Origin: Spirodela intermedia
Lineage: Eukaryota > Streptophyta > Magnoliopsida > Alismatales > Araceae
NCBI GenBank assembly: GCA_902729315.2
Contig: LR746272.1
Span: forward strand, 1,798,001 to 1,862,000
Direction: 5' to 3'
Length of the DNA stretch: 64,000 nucleotides
The notes beneath the pieces are model-generated. The model ran no database searches. It saw only the letters and a list, made by a program, of their open reading frames with translations, and was not told the origin of the DNA. Positions 36,010-48,369 of this stretch are shown here, piece by piece (position 1 is the stretch's first letter; every line of letters begins with the position of its first letter). A program made the translations under genes and the position numbers.

Positions 36010-39000
36010 AATATTACTTTTATTTTAATATGATTTAATTATTATATAATAAATCACAAATTTAAAAATTTAAAACTAGAAAATACTTTTTTTAGATTTT
36101 TAAGATTTTAAAAAATAAATATAGTAGTTACAATTAGGTAAAAAGCTCTAGTAATAGTGAGAATTTTTCAAGTCGAACACAAAGGTGTAAGATAATATCA
36201 AGTAAAAGAAAATAATTTTTAAATATTTATCAAATAATATATTTTTAATAAATTTTAGACTAAATGATTAAAAGTAAATATATTTAAAAATTCATGAATA
36301 AGGAAAATTTAAGCACTAATATTAGCATTCAATGAACTATAATTTGGGTAGAATCAAAGTTCTACTTAGTGATTATTGTGTGAATGATTACATACTTTTT
36401 AATTAATCAAATTGAAATTTGTAAATATCAAAATAATTATAATTAATTAAATAATATTTTAAAATTTTAAAATCAGACAAAATTTCACTAATTTAAAGAT
36501 AATCAAGTTTAAAACATATAAAACTAAATTCTAGATGTTTAGAAATTTTTTCATATGATGTCTATGTCCCCAAAGGTTCTCTTTGGGCATACATGATATG
36601 GGTAATTTTTAGATCCTCTTGCGAATTCTAAAAAAGCTCAACAAAGTGAAAGTTTGGTGGCAATAGATTTTTTAATAGTTGTCACTCATTAGAGATGAGT
36701 TTGATGGAGGTGGGACATATCTTAAGAAGCTTATTCTTCAAGTATGCACAATAAAAGGAGGCTCATATTGTATTTGGAATGTTTTAGAGAGGTGTCGACT
36801 TGTCTTCTAATGTATTTCTTTGAAGAATTCATGATTTTTGTATTTGAAATCTTTGATCAATTAGCAATAATCCATGAATAGTATTAACAAAATTTATATT
36901 AATGATTGAGCGATTCTAATGCTTGATCATTGACTGAAGAAAAATCGTGAGTTAAATAAATAAAAACATAAATTTGGTCTTTGATAAGATTCAAATCTTT
37001 GTTTGTCACTTGACCATGTGAGAGAAGGTTAATAATTTACAAGAATACCTTTGAAATAGTGACATCATGACTATATTTCCTTCTTATAATGTAATGATAT
37101 TTTTGACATTATTTCATTAACATATTACAATCATGTTTTAGTCTCACGTTGATTTTATTTGGATGTTTGGGTTAAAAATAAGTCTAAGGTATCTTGAGTT
37201 ATTGATATATTATCTCATAAATAAAATGGTCAAGTGATCTGCCCCCATATACACGTGCGTACAACCATTCCTTGCTACACACTCAGTTGGCCCTTGGTGA
37301 CGTGAAAAGAGAGTGATGCACATATGTTTTCCATAGCTTTCTTAGCTATTTGAGCCCCTAGCTTGTGTCTTCTTTGACTAAGCTTCTTACTTGCATGTGG
37401 CACCCTTCGAGTTAGTTGCCACGTGTCAGCTGGCCAATGATTTTCTTATTTTTATATTATTTTTCCTCATTTTATCTAAAAAATATGAATATAAAAATCA
37501 CATAAAATTACATAGTGAGCTAAAAATTTACATTAATCACATAAAAACCCATTTTCTCTATTTAATATAAAGAAGTGTATATTTATCATGAGTTAATTTA
37601 TAAAATAAATACTTTAACCACTATTAACTCATAATAATAAACACTTATTAGGTTTTTATCTACAATGTTATGTGACTTCACATGCTTCATCAATCAATCC
37701 TCATTGATCAAGACATGATTTGTACAAGTTTCTTTTGACATGAATTTTTCCATCTCCATGGGATGACCTTCAACAATACCGGCTCATATCATCCACCAAC
37801 TAATGAATAATTATAAGTGGTTAATCAAAGTATTGAAACTTACCTCCATTGTTTTGTAGGAGATTGACCAAATCAATGAAGCAATTGGTTCCTATGGGTA
37901 GAATTCTGATTCAAACACCAACTATAATTCTTCTTCTAACTTCTTTCCCTTCAAGATTATTTATTACCATGAACCACCAACCATTCTCCAATACAAATCT
38001 TGCTTCACGAAGATAAATGATATCAACTACCTCCTATAAAAATGAGACAAGACCTTTTGCCAACTCAAGGACCATATGGGCTAGGCCTAAGCCTAAAATG
38101 AAGGACTTGAATGATGTTCTTAGGGAGCTATGCAGCAAAAAATTATGTGCTCACAATTAGAAAATATTTGCTTGAGCAAAAGTCTTGTAGTTGACTTCGA
38201 TGGGGGCCCAAATAATCCCCAAATTCTTTACTAAAGTGAGAGAGAGTAGAGATGGAGATTAAATAGATAGATAGGTAGAGAGAGAGGGAGGGAGAGAGAG
38301 AGAGAGAGGGAGAGATATGAATTAAAAATAGACTTTGAAAAAGGTATCAACCCAAAGTTCCTTTGGCAGTAACAATTGGAAGGAACACCCTTTACAAAGC
38401 TGAAGAGCAACTCTCCATGATTGAGAAATGGTGCAAGCTCAATAGCCTACATCGGGCCATCACGCCACTAGATCTTGTGGCTTAGCTGCTCTGCCGTCAC
38501 ATTTCATATGACATCGCATCATTAATCTGTCTACTAACTCTCATAACTACAATTAAATGGAGAGTAGACCTCATGACAACAATCTTTCATAGAGAAAATG
38601 TTAGCAAATCATTTTATATACTAAAATTTAAATCCCGATTTTAGAAAAGTTCACCAAGGTTTTTGATTTGCAGGAAATTTTATACTCCAAATTATGTCAA
38701 TAATTATATGAATTATTTGATTCATCTTGTGCTAGATGTTCTTGTTTCCTCACATTGGAATTTTTCTTTCGCATTGGAATAGGTTTTTTAAGGGCTAAAG
38801 TGGAAGCTTTTAATACATAGAATGGTTAAAAAAATGGGCTAAATTAGGTTCTCATTTCAACAAAAGATTAAAAAAAAAAGTTGAATAATTTAATTTGACT
38901 ACTCATGCCTTAGTTTTGTGGTAAGATTTTAGTAAAATAAGGCACATAAAATAGTATATATACAAAAAACTAATGATGGGGATATTTTTAGTGTCATCAA

Positions 39001-39480
39001 ACATTGTGAAAAAAAAACACCTCATCATCCTCATGCTTCACATTAGGTGGCCATGAAAAGTGCTACTTTTATGCTGATTATTAATTCTTCCTTAATTAAA
39101 TGTTTAGATGCTTTTAAACTTGGTGGTTTAAAGACATTCTTTTCATGTGTATTTAAAAACCTAAAAATATAAGGAACTTTTTTCAACTTATTATTTCAAT
39201 CTCTCTCTTTTTTGTCTCAAATCCAGTATTAATTTTAATTAATATATATTTTGAAGTCAAAATAATTTGAATATAATATCATAACTGCTGTCTTGAAAGC
39301 TTAAACCTTCTCGCTCTAGAGGGTGTAAAAAATAATCCCATATGGGCAGAATATAGAACAAAAGTAAGGGTATCATATTTCCAAAGTAGTCCTTAATTAT
39401 GGCTTGATGCTTTAAATATGATTGATTTTGAGAGATTTTTGAGACCCAAAATTGGGAAAAAATAATATAAGTGGTAAGTT
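36010..39480. other. AT-rich gene-free DNA
   Basis: No domain, exon or LTR edge was found. There are two GA-rich patches at about 38,235-38,320. TACACGTG at 37,251 and CACGTGTC near 37,422 are G-box-like, without an adjacent gene. Confidence 0.5.
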
Positions 39481-39863
39481 GGCACTTCTATGAATCGAAC
39501 AATAGTGGAAGTTTATTTAAATAATATATATTATTTTTTCTTCCATGATTTCGTCGCACCATTTCGGATGCTTTCCGGATGGATCGTTGGGTAATCCGAA
39601 GGACAGTGTTAAATCGGATCTGCCTGAGGCGGCGACTCGTCGACGGTGACAGTTCAAACAGGATAGAGAGAAGGCGGGGAGGAGGAAGCCCTAATCGCCT
39701 CGTCTCCCGCCTCAAGGTCGTCAAGTCGCCGCTGTTCCTCCACCCTCTGCTTCTTCCGCAGCCGCGCTCTGCTCGTTCTCCGCCGCACTTTGCTCGTCTC
39801 TGACCGCCCTCGGGCGCCATCTCGTAAGATACCCTGCTGCGACCATCGGTCGACGCATAGAAG

Positions 39864-42800
39864 ATGTCCGCGTACACTGGAGCTAACACGGGTTTCCTTC
39901 ATCAACCTTCGGGGACCAAGAAGGGTTTCACCACTCGCTGTCCTAAAACCTATGTGATCAGTGATTCGCCACGCTTTGTAAGGCTACCGTCTGCCGCGAC
40001 TTGCAAAGCTTCCAGGGTCGAAGGCACCCTGATTGAAGGGGGACCGCCATCCGCCGTTTCTATTTCCGTAGGCGATGGGGGTAAGGATTTTGTTTATAAA
40101 AGTTTTGGGAAATTTCTTTTTCTGTTTCAAAACTTCGTATCGCCAATGAAAGAACGGTCAATCCTTGTGTTCCTGAACGCGATTTCTCGCTCCATAGGTG
40201 ATGCCAGTACATTCAAAGATTATAGCCTCAAGGATGCTGATCCTGAAATGCACGCACTGATTGAAAAGGAGAAACAGCGCCAGTCGAGATGCCTAGAGCT
40301 AATTGCTTCTGAGAACTTCACATCACGGGCTGTGATGGAAGCTGTCGGTTCTTGTCTCACGAACAAGTATTCTGAAGGACTGCCCGGCAAAAGGTCAGTT
40401 CTGCGAGGTTGGACACATCTTAGTTGACTTTTGTTATCGTCCTCTCGATTCGGTAACTTACTGAGGCATTTGCTGTTATGTCTAGGTATTACGGCGGGAA
40501 TGAGTACATCGATCAGATCGAGACTCTGTGTCAGAGAAGAGCCTTGAAGGCATTCGGCTTAGACGAGGAGAAGTGGGGAGTCAACGTTCAACCTTTATCC
40601 GGCTCCCCTGCTAATTTCGAAGTCTACACTGCCCTCCTCCAGCCACATGACAGAATAATGGTATATACTTTTGTCTCTCTCTCCTTCTCTCTGCAACTAC
40701 GTGTGTATTCCCCCCCTTGAAAGGTGCTATTTAGTCTTTGTTTCCTGTACAGGAACCTCTGCACTCATGAATGATTAACTGGCTTACGCATCTGTACGCA
40801 GGGTCTGGATCTGCCACATGGTGGACACTTATCTCATGGTTTTATGACTCCGAAGCGAAGGGTTTCAGGGACATCAATTTATTTTGAGTCTATGCCTTAT
40901 CGTCTCGATGAATCAACAGGTAATCCTTACTTCTATAAGGCAAAAATAGCATCGTGTGATTCGCTGTTTTCCTCCATTTCATGGCTGAGGACCACAGCCT
41001 TGGCTGAGGACCCTCATTATCCGTCTCCAATCAGGTTTTGTTGACTACGATATGCTGGAGAAGACAGCTGTCCTCTTTCGACCCAAACTAATAATTGCGG
41101 GTGCAAGTGCATACCCTCGGGATTTTGATTACCCTCGAATGAGGAAGGTATTTTTTCTCTTTCTCATCCTAAATATCAGCCAAAAAGTTGTTCCTTTTTG
41201 TTCCCCAAATTATTATTTAGATCTAACACTGTTGGGCCATACTACTTTGGAAGATTGCGGATGCTGTTGGTGCGTTTCTTATGATGGATATGGCTCACAT
41301 CAGTGGACTAGTTGCTGCGGGGGTGGTTGCAGATCCCTTTGAATTTTGTGATGTTGTCACCACAACCACTCATAAGGTATCACGATAAGAAACCTCCGTA
41401 TTCTTTTGTATGTCTGGGCTGAGTACACTTGTGGTTCATATTAGAGCAATTTATAATGCTTAGACTTTAGTAATGCATGAAATTTGTGAGAACCTTCACT
41501 TTTACATTGTAATAATATTGTGATTCCGGAAGCCAATGCAATTGTTTTTGGAAGTCTCGTTAGAACTAATCCCTTACGGGCACTTAAAATAGAGGTCTGT
41601 CTGCACTCTCAGGGTCCAGCCTTACATCTCCTCTATTGTTTTCCCTCGTTGGCACGTTGTAAAAACAATTTATTGAATCTGTTTGTCGGCCTTATCACCT
41701 AGGTACTCTGGTCACTTGCTGTTGCTTTACTTGATGCTCTAATTTTCCGCTGTACGTACTGTGCCCTAGAAAGATCCATATCATGTGATGATCTGTGTAA
41801 ATTGAACTTAACAAGTTCAACACCAATAAACTGTGGGTCTCGACCAGAGTTCTCCACCTGCTTGCGTATCTGGACATAATACATATTCTGTGGACATGAT
41901 GAAGGTGCTAAACAATTGCGTCAGTTTATTTTGTGATGGAAGATGAGTCTGTTGAGAATTATGCATCCTATTGAAGTCGTTTAGAAGTGTGACTCCCCCG
42001 TGGTCCATCCTAGAGGAGTTGAAATGGATTAAATTGACGGGCGCTGTGCCTCTGTTCTCAACTACAGAGCATGTTATATTATCGCCACCAAGGTATGCTT
42101 TGTCATTATTATCAAGGAATAGTTAAATAGTAAATGTTTAGGATGCAAAAACTGGTCTTATTGGAAGGATGCTGAGAGATAAATAGGCTGATATCGAGTC
42201 GAGGCGTTAGGTATATCAAAATTTACAAGTGAAGTGAAGGCTTGTGCCCACCTAACATTTTGATATAATTCATCCACGAGATTCAATATTTTTTTTTGCC
42301 TGGTAGTTGCATTGTTTTTGAAAGTGGATGTGGTTCCCCCACAGTAAGAAAGTTCATTATTTGAGAACATATCTCCTTGCTGTAACATTCTCTCCTACTC
42401 TTTTAATGAATGGTTTTTTGAAGTATTTCATCTCTCATCGCAGCATTCTTCATAAACCTCTAATTTCAAACGTGCAGTCTCTTCGAGGTCCCAGAGGTGG
42501 CATGATCTTTTACAGGAAGGATCCAGTTCTGGGCATTAACCTGGAAGGCGCCATTAATAATGCTGTTTTCCCAGGTTTACAGGTACTGGGTACGATATTT
42601 ATTGCCAGGTTTATCATTTGGATCATCTGAATCTAGCAGTATTCTGCTAATCCGATTGAGATTCATTTATTCAATAATCTATAATCTATGGTTCAGGGGG
42701 GTCCACACAACCACACGATTGGCGGGCTTGCTGTCTGCTTAGATCACGCGCAGTCACCTGAATTCAAGGCTTATCAGAGCCAGGTACCTTCTCTTTCCTT

Positions 42801-43715
42801 GTGCTCCCCAAGTCGGACGGTTCTTTGGATTCCTCTTTTCTTCTTTGATGGACTCCTCGGTCATTTTCTTCTCTAGGTGGTATCTAATTGTAAAGCTCTG
42901 GCAAGGCGGCTGACGGAATTAGGTTACAAACTGGTCTCAGGCGGGAGTGACAACCACCTAGTTCTTGTTGATCTCAGGCCATTGGTGAGCTCCATTATTG
43001 ACTTAGCTTTTTAATTTACATCGATCATGATTCAACTCTGATGTAGTTGACAAGATTTGGATTTTTTTCTGAGTTATTGTTTACAAATTCCCAGTGCAAC
43101 CCCTGTGAACTAGAATCAAAATCCCAAAGTGGGTCAACTCCTCTACGATCTACATAAATACTTGCCGATCATATTCATTTCATCCATGAACTGAAGACAT
43201 TTCGCAGATCACTTATGTAACCTAAAAGTATTAACCTACTCGATGAGGGTTCTGACTATTCCCCAAACATACCATGAAGGAGATCGATGGTGCCAGGGTT
43301 GAGAAGATCCTGGACTTGGCTTCAATCACCCTCAATAAGAACTCTGTTCCTGGTGAGCGCAGATATCTATATTTCCCTCTTCTTACTAATGTTTCTCTAC
43401 TGTATTCCATATCGTTATCTTTGTAAATTTCCATTTACAGGGGACAAGAGCGCCCTGGTCCCCGGTGGGATCCGCATTGGCACGCCGGCCATGACCACCA
43501 GAGGGTTTAAGGAGGAGGACTTCGTGACTGTGGCAGAGTGCATCCACAGCGGCGTCCAGCTCACACTCGAAGCCAAGAGCTCCGCCCCTGGGCCGAAGCT
43601 GAAGGACTTCATGGACTACGTTGAAGCCCCAGATTTCCCTCTCAGGGGCTCGTTATCTGCCCTGAAGAGCAGCGTCGAGGCCCTGACCAGCCATTTCCCG
43701 ATCCCTGGTGTGTAG
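39864..43715 (+). CDS. SHM3: Serine hydroxymethyltransferase, plastid type (SHM3-like)
   Basis: PLP enzyme interconverting serine and glycine with tetrahydrofolate and 5,10-methylene-THF. Exons: 39864-40080, 40198-40393, 40486-40660, 40802-40919, 41035-41147, 41254-41376, 42478-42582, 42697-42783, 42877-42984, 43280-43352, 43441-43715. They total 1,590 nt and 529 aa. The first ~75 residues are a Ser/Thr/Lys-rich plastid-transit-like leader ([20 protein letters not shown]). The mature enzyme follows: [62 protein letters not shown] and VTTTTHK, whose Lys 314 (last codon of exon 6) should form the Schiff base with PLP. Later come [21 protein letters not shown] and [15 protein letters not shown]. 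Intron 10 could use either of two acceptors, giving PLEIDGAR or PLIDGAR. Similarity to Arabidopsis SHM3 exceeds that expected for the mitochondrial or cytosolic isoforms. Confidence 0.94.
41377..42477 (+). other. Intron 6 of SHMT
   Basis: This 1.1-kb intron separates the PLP-lysine codon from SLRGPRGG. No inserted gene was recognised. Confidence 0.7.
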
Positions 43716-44108
43716 AGAGAGGAAGGAGAAGAGGAAGATGAAGAAGGAGAAGAAGAGGGAGACGGCATTCCCGGTGAGACCTCCTGCTTGCTCTTCATGA
43801 CCTGGTGAGGGGATCCCCTGTTTCATGATGTTGCTCCGCGCGTTGCTATTTATCGTAACTTTTACATGGTAGCGGTCTCGTGGGTCAGATTTTATATCCT
43901 TGAGATAAAAATGGAAACTTTACGAATCATCGTTATTATATATTAAATAATCAGATTTCGCAGGAGCTGGGTAGCGTTGGCAACTGAGACTGATAAAAAA
44001 AGCAAAATTCCGAGGGAATGAGCTGGGGAATCCGCAATATATCTCTCCTACAAAAGGAAGATGGTGGGTGCAGTCAACGGTGGGTGGCTGGGCCAAGATG
44101 GTGAAAGG
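43716..44108. other. Short convergent spacer between SHMT and HMT
   Basis: The two stop codons are 393 bp apart and the genes converge. The A/G-rich stretch after the SHMT stop (43,718-43,765) is its 3' UTR. The two 3' UTRs probably abut or overlap. Confidence 0.65.
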
Positions 44109-44291
44109 TTAGGATAATGGTGGCCCACTCTTCAGTGCGGCGGAGAGGGATCGGATTGTGGAGGGCGTGGTCCGGCAGCACCCCCCGACCAGGCTGGCGC
44201 CGCACTCGCGCCACCTCTTCGCCAGGGCTGTGAATTTCTCGTCGCCGTAGCACTCTGATGGCTGGGGAAAGGAGAAACCAATCAACGGCGC

Positions 44292-44333
<42 letters not shown>

Positions 44334-45361
44334 GAGAAAGAGGCCACTCACCAACCACTTCTTGGCTCTTCCGTCCCATATTTCTCCGCTATTCGGGTAC
44401 ACCGCAATTAATTTATCGGTATGCTGTAAGACAGGCAGATCAGTCAGCGTCTCGGGAAAAAATGCTGTGGATGATTTACAGCCGCATTTATCCCAAGAAT
44501 CTTGGGGGGGCAGCTACCTTCTTGAACTGGCAGATGAGGTGCTCTATGAACTGAGGGGGGACGCAGTTTAGGCCCACGGCGGCCACTTTCTCGCTCTTGT
44601 TCACGATCTCCAAGCAGTCTGCGAAGCTCTCCCCAGAGGACACGTGCTCACCGTCCACAGAGCTGAAGCAGATCAAGGAAGGGATCTGGATCTGTTCTTC
44701 GTCCAGCAGCTCAACCAGGGCCTGCCCCCATCAACACGTAGTCAGTCTCATGAAATGGTGAATGCCAAACATTGGTAACCCGTTTTCATGGCTAATTAAA
44801 TCGATTTATTATTTTATATATAATAAGTTAGTTAATTCGCTCAAGATTATTCTTTGCTCTGCCAAGCCAGAGCTCAAATATTTTAATAATTATAAAATTG
44901 AATCCAAGATCTAGCCGTGCGGCGATTTTATGTCTGGAAGCATGTGAGCGTATTAAAAAGTATTTATTTTCGTAGTTTTAAAAAAAATCAGACAGCGGGC
45001 ATCAGAGTTCACTGCATCATAGTAATCAAAGAAATAAAAATCTTTTTTTTTAAAAAGGGTAATAAATAAATAAATCATATAATAATCAGCTGAAATAAAC
45101 GACGAATGTACGACCAACTGCTAGATCCAGAGGATAATCCGTTGCCCATCATCAAAAATAGCAAAGAAATCATGATTTCCTAGGATTATCCACATGAGAG
45201 TTGAAGCATGAGCAAACCTGAGCTTCGATCTTATTAGGGATCGTCTCGAAGGCAAGCATGTCCGGGCCTGCGCCAACGAAGATCTGCAACCTCCTCCGGT
45301 GGAAGTCTTTCAGCTTCTCCAGACCCACATCAGGCCCATAGCGCCCGCTGCAATGATGCAC

Positions 45362-45392
<31 letters not shown>

Positions 45393-46665
45393 CAGTAATA
45401 ACAAATTAAATAATTATAATAATCGTGGCAAGAAAATAGAGAAGAAAAGTGAGCACCTGTACTCTGAGCCATCAGCAAGATAAGCTCCATAGCTGCCGAC
45501 AGAAGCTGCCACCAGCGCACGGTCGTAGCTGCGTCGAGGAGCTCTCAGGTGGGCTTTCCAGAAGCTGTCTCTCGCTTCAAGAGCCAGCTGGACGCTCCTC
45601 TGAAGCAGCCGTTCGCCGGCTTCGATGGAGAGGCCTCTCGACAGAAACCCCGGGATGGTAGCCTGTCGAATGAGGAGAAGTGAACATTTCTGATTTTCCA
45701 TCTTTGTTGAGATATCTTTGCGATCGTTCAATGCTGCCTCCGGCCCTGATTAGGGTTTCTAATCGTCTTCTTCCACTGATTTGTGTCGAAGGAAAAGCGC
45801 CGTGGGAAGGTGGCTTGAGGAGCATTATTTTCTTGTGGTGTTCTTGACATGATCGATCGATAAATTAATTGAATGCTAATGATAAAAATCAGAATGGACA
45901 CCACATTTCTCTTTCCGAGATCGCACGGACTGAAATAAAATCTACATAGATCACAGCATTAATCCGTTCGGCTTCAACCCAGAGATCGAACCTGGTAAGA
46001 CGAAGTTACTATGATGTCTGCGCCTGCTTCAAGGTACTGCAAATGCACCTGCACAGATGTAAGGCCGAGGGATTTCAGAGTTGATTAGAGAGCTTTAGAT
46101 CCTAAAGCAGCCGGAGCTAGAGAAGGGTAGGACGAAGAAAACCTAATTATTCTAAACCCTCCGTCGACCTGCGATTGATTACGATGAATGAATGCTGCAA
46201 TGAGATTCTTCGCTAAGGAGAAGATGTGCTCGGCTGATAGTGCTAGAAGAAGGATAAAATGCAAGCAATCAAAGAGGATTCGGACGACAACGAATCGATT
46301 GGATGCTCCCGAAGCTTACGGCTACGAGGGTTTTCCGAGGAATCAGTGGTCCGCGATTCAAACAGGGAAACGAATTTCTAGCCGCTTTCTGGTGGTGATT
46401 TCTGGGATGAATCCGGCACGATGGATGAACGGAGCTCCACAAAATAGGAAGAAAAGTCGATGGGGGAGACAATGGAATCGGAAGGCGACGGATGACTAAC
46501 CCTTCTTATGAGATCGGGATCGGAAATGAGGCAGACGGCGCTCCAGAGAGGGTCCGTGATGTCGGCGCCTTCGAGCTCCAGCTGGGTGGCGAAGCCTCCG
46601 TCGATGACAGCGCATCCCCCGGCCCTATCTATCAGGTCCTCCACCGGCCCCTTCCTCACCCCCAT
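44109..46665 (-). CDS. HMT: Homocysteine S-methyltransferase
   Basis: Transfers a methyl group from S-methylmethionine (or AdoMet) to homocysteine to give methionine; zinc-dependent. Minus-strand exons: 46665-46501, 46048-45992, 45662-45457, 45347-45218, 44721-44518, 44423-44352, 44261-44109, giving 328 aa. Landmarks: GGCAVIDGGFATQLE (about 17-31), YLEAGADIIVTSSYQ, ATIPGFLSRGLSIE, LVAASVGSYGAYLADGSEYS, MLAFETIPNKIEAQ, VGLNC (Cys 239) and VGGCCRTTPSTI (Cys 306 and 307). The three Cys are the family's zinc ligands and all are present. An in-frame ATG at 46,737 would add 24 residues. The start at 46,665 (MGVRKG) aligns with known plant HMTs and is preferred. The member number (HMT1/2/3) cannot be set from this sequence. 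Confidence 0.95.
44293..44341. repeat. (GA)n microsatellite inside HMT intron 6
   Basis: About 49 bp of GA-rich repeat lies in a 90-bp intron (44,262-44,351). On the sense strand it is (CT)n leading towards the TTTCCCCAG acceptor, so it forms an exaggerated polypyrimidine tract. Confidence 0.92.
45364..45392. repeat. (TAA)n microsatellite in HMT intron 3
   Basis: Nine to ten TAA units between exons 3 and 4 of HMT. Confidence 0.93.
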
Positions 46666-46737
46666 TGCTCCCTCTCGCGGAGCAGCGACCCAGAACACAG
46701 ATGAGGCCGCTTTGTGCTTCAAAGCGGGAAACCCCAC

Positions 46738-48338
46738 TCTGGGTCATTTAAAGAGAGAGAGAGAAGGTTGGTGGGCGGAAGAACCTGGACGCCTTCCCAC
46801 CAAGACCCGATAATGGATGGACGGCTTCCAGGCGTATTGGCTGCTAGGACCACGGCCTCCGTCGAGATTGGAGGATCACCGGAGTTGGTGCAGGCGAGAT
46901 CCAGCGGTGAGCTGCTGCCCAGAAGAATTACCGCCTGGAAGCCGCCGTTGGATGGATCGCTGAAGACTTGCCGCGATGGGTGCGGGAGAGGTTTGGTGGG
47001 GTTGGTGGATCGGGGAAGATCAAATTCGGTCATAAATCACGAATCTTTCATTTTCTTATGAAGTTCAGATGATTCGATTTCGACTAATCTGGACTAGATT
47101 TTGATGAAAATTTGTCATATTGATATTAAAAAATGGGTTTTGATTGTTTAGTAGGTGGGCCGAGGGGGATTAGATTCTGACATTTTTTTAATGAATTTGG
47201 ATAATAAGAACACCCAGAGTAAACCCAGAGGTTGACTCACGCGATTGAGGCGAGTCTCGTGACCCAGATTAATAAGAACGACTGCTTGTGGAAAGTCTTT
47301 CACGCCTACGAGCACTCACACACGCGGTGCAATTTCTGATCATGAATGTGAGTAATTTAGTGGGGAAAGGGCCGGGGGGGTTGACAGATTCTGCTGAGAT
47401 TTATTCAATTACTGTGGTCAAGGGTGTGGTTGGACAAGTGACTAAAAAGTCAGTCTTCCACGGACGACTTACTCCACGCGCTAGGTTTCCAAAGGTTTGA
47501 CCGTGCATGTTAACCTAAATGGCCCAAGGTTGGATGGGATTGTTGAGATTGACGCTTTGCTATCAAAATACATATATTTTTGTAGTCTAAATCGTCCAGA
47601 CCCAATATAAAAAACATATATGAAAAAGAATGTAAAAACATGTATGCTATCAAAATACATATATCGGAATAAATTTTAGTGAAAAAACTATATAATTAAG
47701 AGGAGTTATGTTTTAAAACCCTTTTCTAATTTTCTAATTTTTATTAATTCCAACGTTAGAGTGGTCCTACCCTTAACTAAGAACAATAATAATAGTATAC
47801 ATATTTTATCGTCAAAAAAATAGTTTTAATGAAATATTAATATATTATTAAATCCCTATGCTAACAGCAGAAATGTCTTAGACGTTTTGAATCTCAAAAT
47901 TACAGTTTTTTAATCAATTTAGCGTCATGGTTGTCCTCTTAAACGATCTCATAACTCCGTTTCTGCCCCAAATCTTATCACATTTAAGTGGTAGGTGGGG
48001 CGGCTGCCGAGGGTAGATTAGATTAGATTCATTTCCACGAGGAGTCGGTGGCGATGCCAATGAGTGGAAACCCATGAACACTGGGTAGACCTTGCGTAAG
48101 TATTGTGTGAGAGAAGAAGCAAGAAAAAAATAAAATTTTGGTTTAGAACTATTAGAATAATAGAGTCGTCAAAACCATTGAGGGAGCTAGTGTGAAAGTG
48201 TCGATTAATTCACAGAATCTATATATATTATTGAGAGCTTAGATGAAGGTTTTCCGTTTCTTGAGTAGGATGGAAGTCCTACGCCCATTCTGTCAATGAA
48301 AGAAACCCTGAAATGAGCTCCTAGTTGAATTTCATAGA

Positions 48339-48369
<31 letters not shown>

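Larger units (their letters stand above)
30600..36010 (+). mobile_element. Heavily decayed Ty3-gypsy retrotransposon
   Basis: Three islands of polyprotein similarity occur in the right order on the plus strand: protease (about 30,800-30,905), reverse transcriptase into RNase H (about 34,150-34,800) and integrase core (about 35,860-36,005). All are riddled with stops and frameshifts. Protease and RT should lie only a few hundred bases apart, but here they are separated by more than 3 kb, so roughly 2.7 kb of other sequence appears inserted between about 31,200 and 34,150. No LTR pair was identified. Confidence 0.8.
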
